Origin: M55B154 sp964486725
Lineage (GTDB): Bacteria > Spirochaetota > UBA4802 > UB4802
Assembly (NCBI GenBank): GCA_964486725.1
Contig: CAZAOK010000152.1
Coordinates: 1-6,159, forward strand
DNA: 6,159 nucleotides
Direction: 5' to 3'
Shown: positions 6,117 to 6,159 of the stretch, one piece after another
Position numbering within the stretch: position 1 is the first letter of the stretch
How the letters are laid out: every line of letters begins with the position of its first letter
The notes under the pieces: generated by a model
Told to the model about the DNA's origin: nothing
Databases searched by the model: none
What the model saw: the letters and a program-made list of their open reading frames with translations, nothing else
Made by a program: the position numbers and the translations under genes

Positions 6117-6159
6117 TTATTTTTTGTATACGTATGCAGCTTCCATGACAGGGGGTAAA
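6117..6159 (-). promoter_or_regulatory. Probable promoter region of the choline operon (weakly resolved)
   Basis: This AT-rich stretch upstream of the operator must carry, or adjoin, the operon promoter, because no other gap in the operon has room for one. On the minus strand TATACA and TAAAAT could each serve as a -10 element, but neither has a convincing -35 at 16-18 nt within the window. A short palindrome ATACGTAT also lies here (about 6127-6134). The region is cut by the window edge, so a divergent gene or further operators beyond it cannot be judged. Confidence 0.3.

Noticed and set aside
1..6159. CRISPR arrays, tRNA or rRNA genes, insertion sequences and phage genes
   Set aside because: No regularly spaced repeats, tRNA-like cloverleaf, rRNA motif, transposase or integrase motif was seen. 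Nearly all of the window is explained by five conserved genes.

Overview
The window carries one compact, apparently complete operon for taking up choline and oxidising it to the osmoprotectant glycine betaine. All four genes lie on the minus strand, and one unrelated gene converges on the operon from the plus strand. In transcription order (right to left) the operon is: a GntR/FadR-type regulator (5314-6084), a BetA-type choline dehydrogenase (about 3632-5290), a GbsA/BetB-type betaine aldehyde dehydrogenase (2147-3622), and a sodium/solute symporter that closely resembles the animal high-affinity choline transporter CHT1/SLC5A7 (562 to 2088 or 2121). Gaps are short: 23 or fewer nt between regulator and betA, 9 nt between betA and betB, and about 25 to 58 nt between betB and the transporter. 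This implies one polycistronic message, with coupled translation likely at least at the betA/betB junction.

A 15-bp palindrome (6102-6116) upstream of the regulator fits the FadR-family operator form TGGT-N3-ACCA, so the regulator probably controls its own operon. Choline operons are more often controlled by BetI (TetR family) or GbsR, so this arrangement is less usual. The likely logic is that choline enters through the symporter, BetA (FAD, membrane-associated) oxidises it to betaine aldehyde, BetB (NAD+) oxidises that to glycine betaine, and the GntR protein senses a pathway metabolite.

On the left, 6-503 (+) encodes a STAS-domain protein of the anti-sigma-factor-antagonist type. Its promoter and any partner kinase or phosphatase lie outside the window. 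It converges on the operon, and a 12-bp-stem hairpin fills the 58-nt gap between them.

The host is a bacterium with roughly balanced base composition and clear Shine-Dalgarno sites (GAGGAGG, GGAGG). Betaine synthesis suggests a marine, saline or osmotically variable habitat. The genus cannot be told from this sequence. The strong Shine-Dalgarno sites argue mildly against Bacteroidota. A spirochaete, proteobacterium, desulfobacterial or related Gram-negative lineage would all fit.

The most interesting points are the CHT1-like transporter, including all four aromatic residues recalled as the choline-binding cage, and the translation start of that gene. A perfect GAGGAGG site sits in the loop of a near-perfect 11-bp hairpin and points to an ATC codon rather than to any ATG, GTG or TTG.
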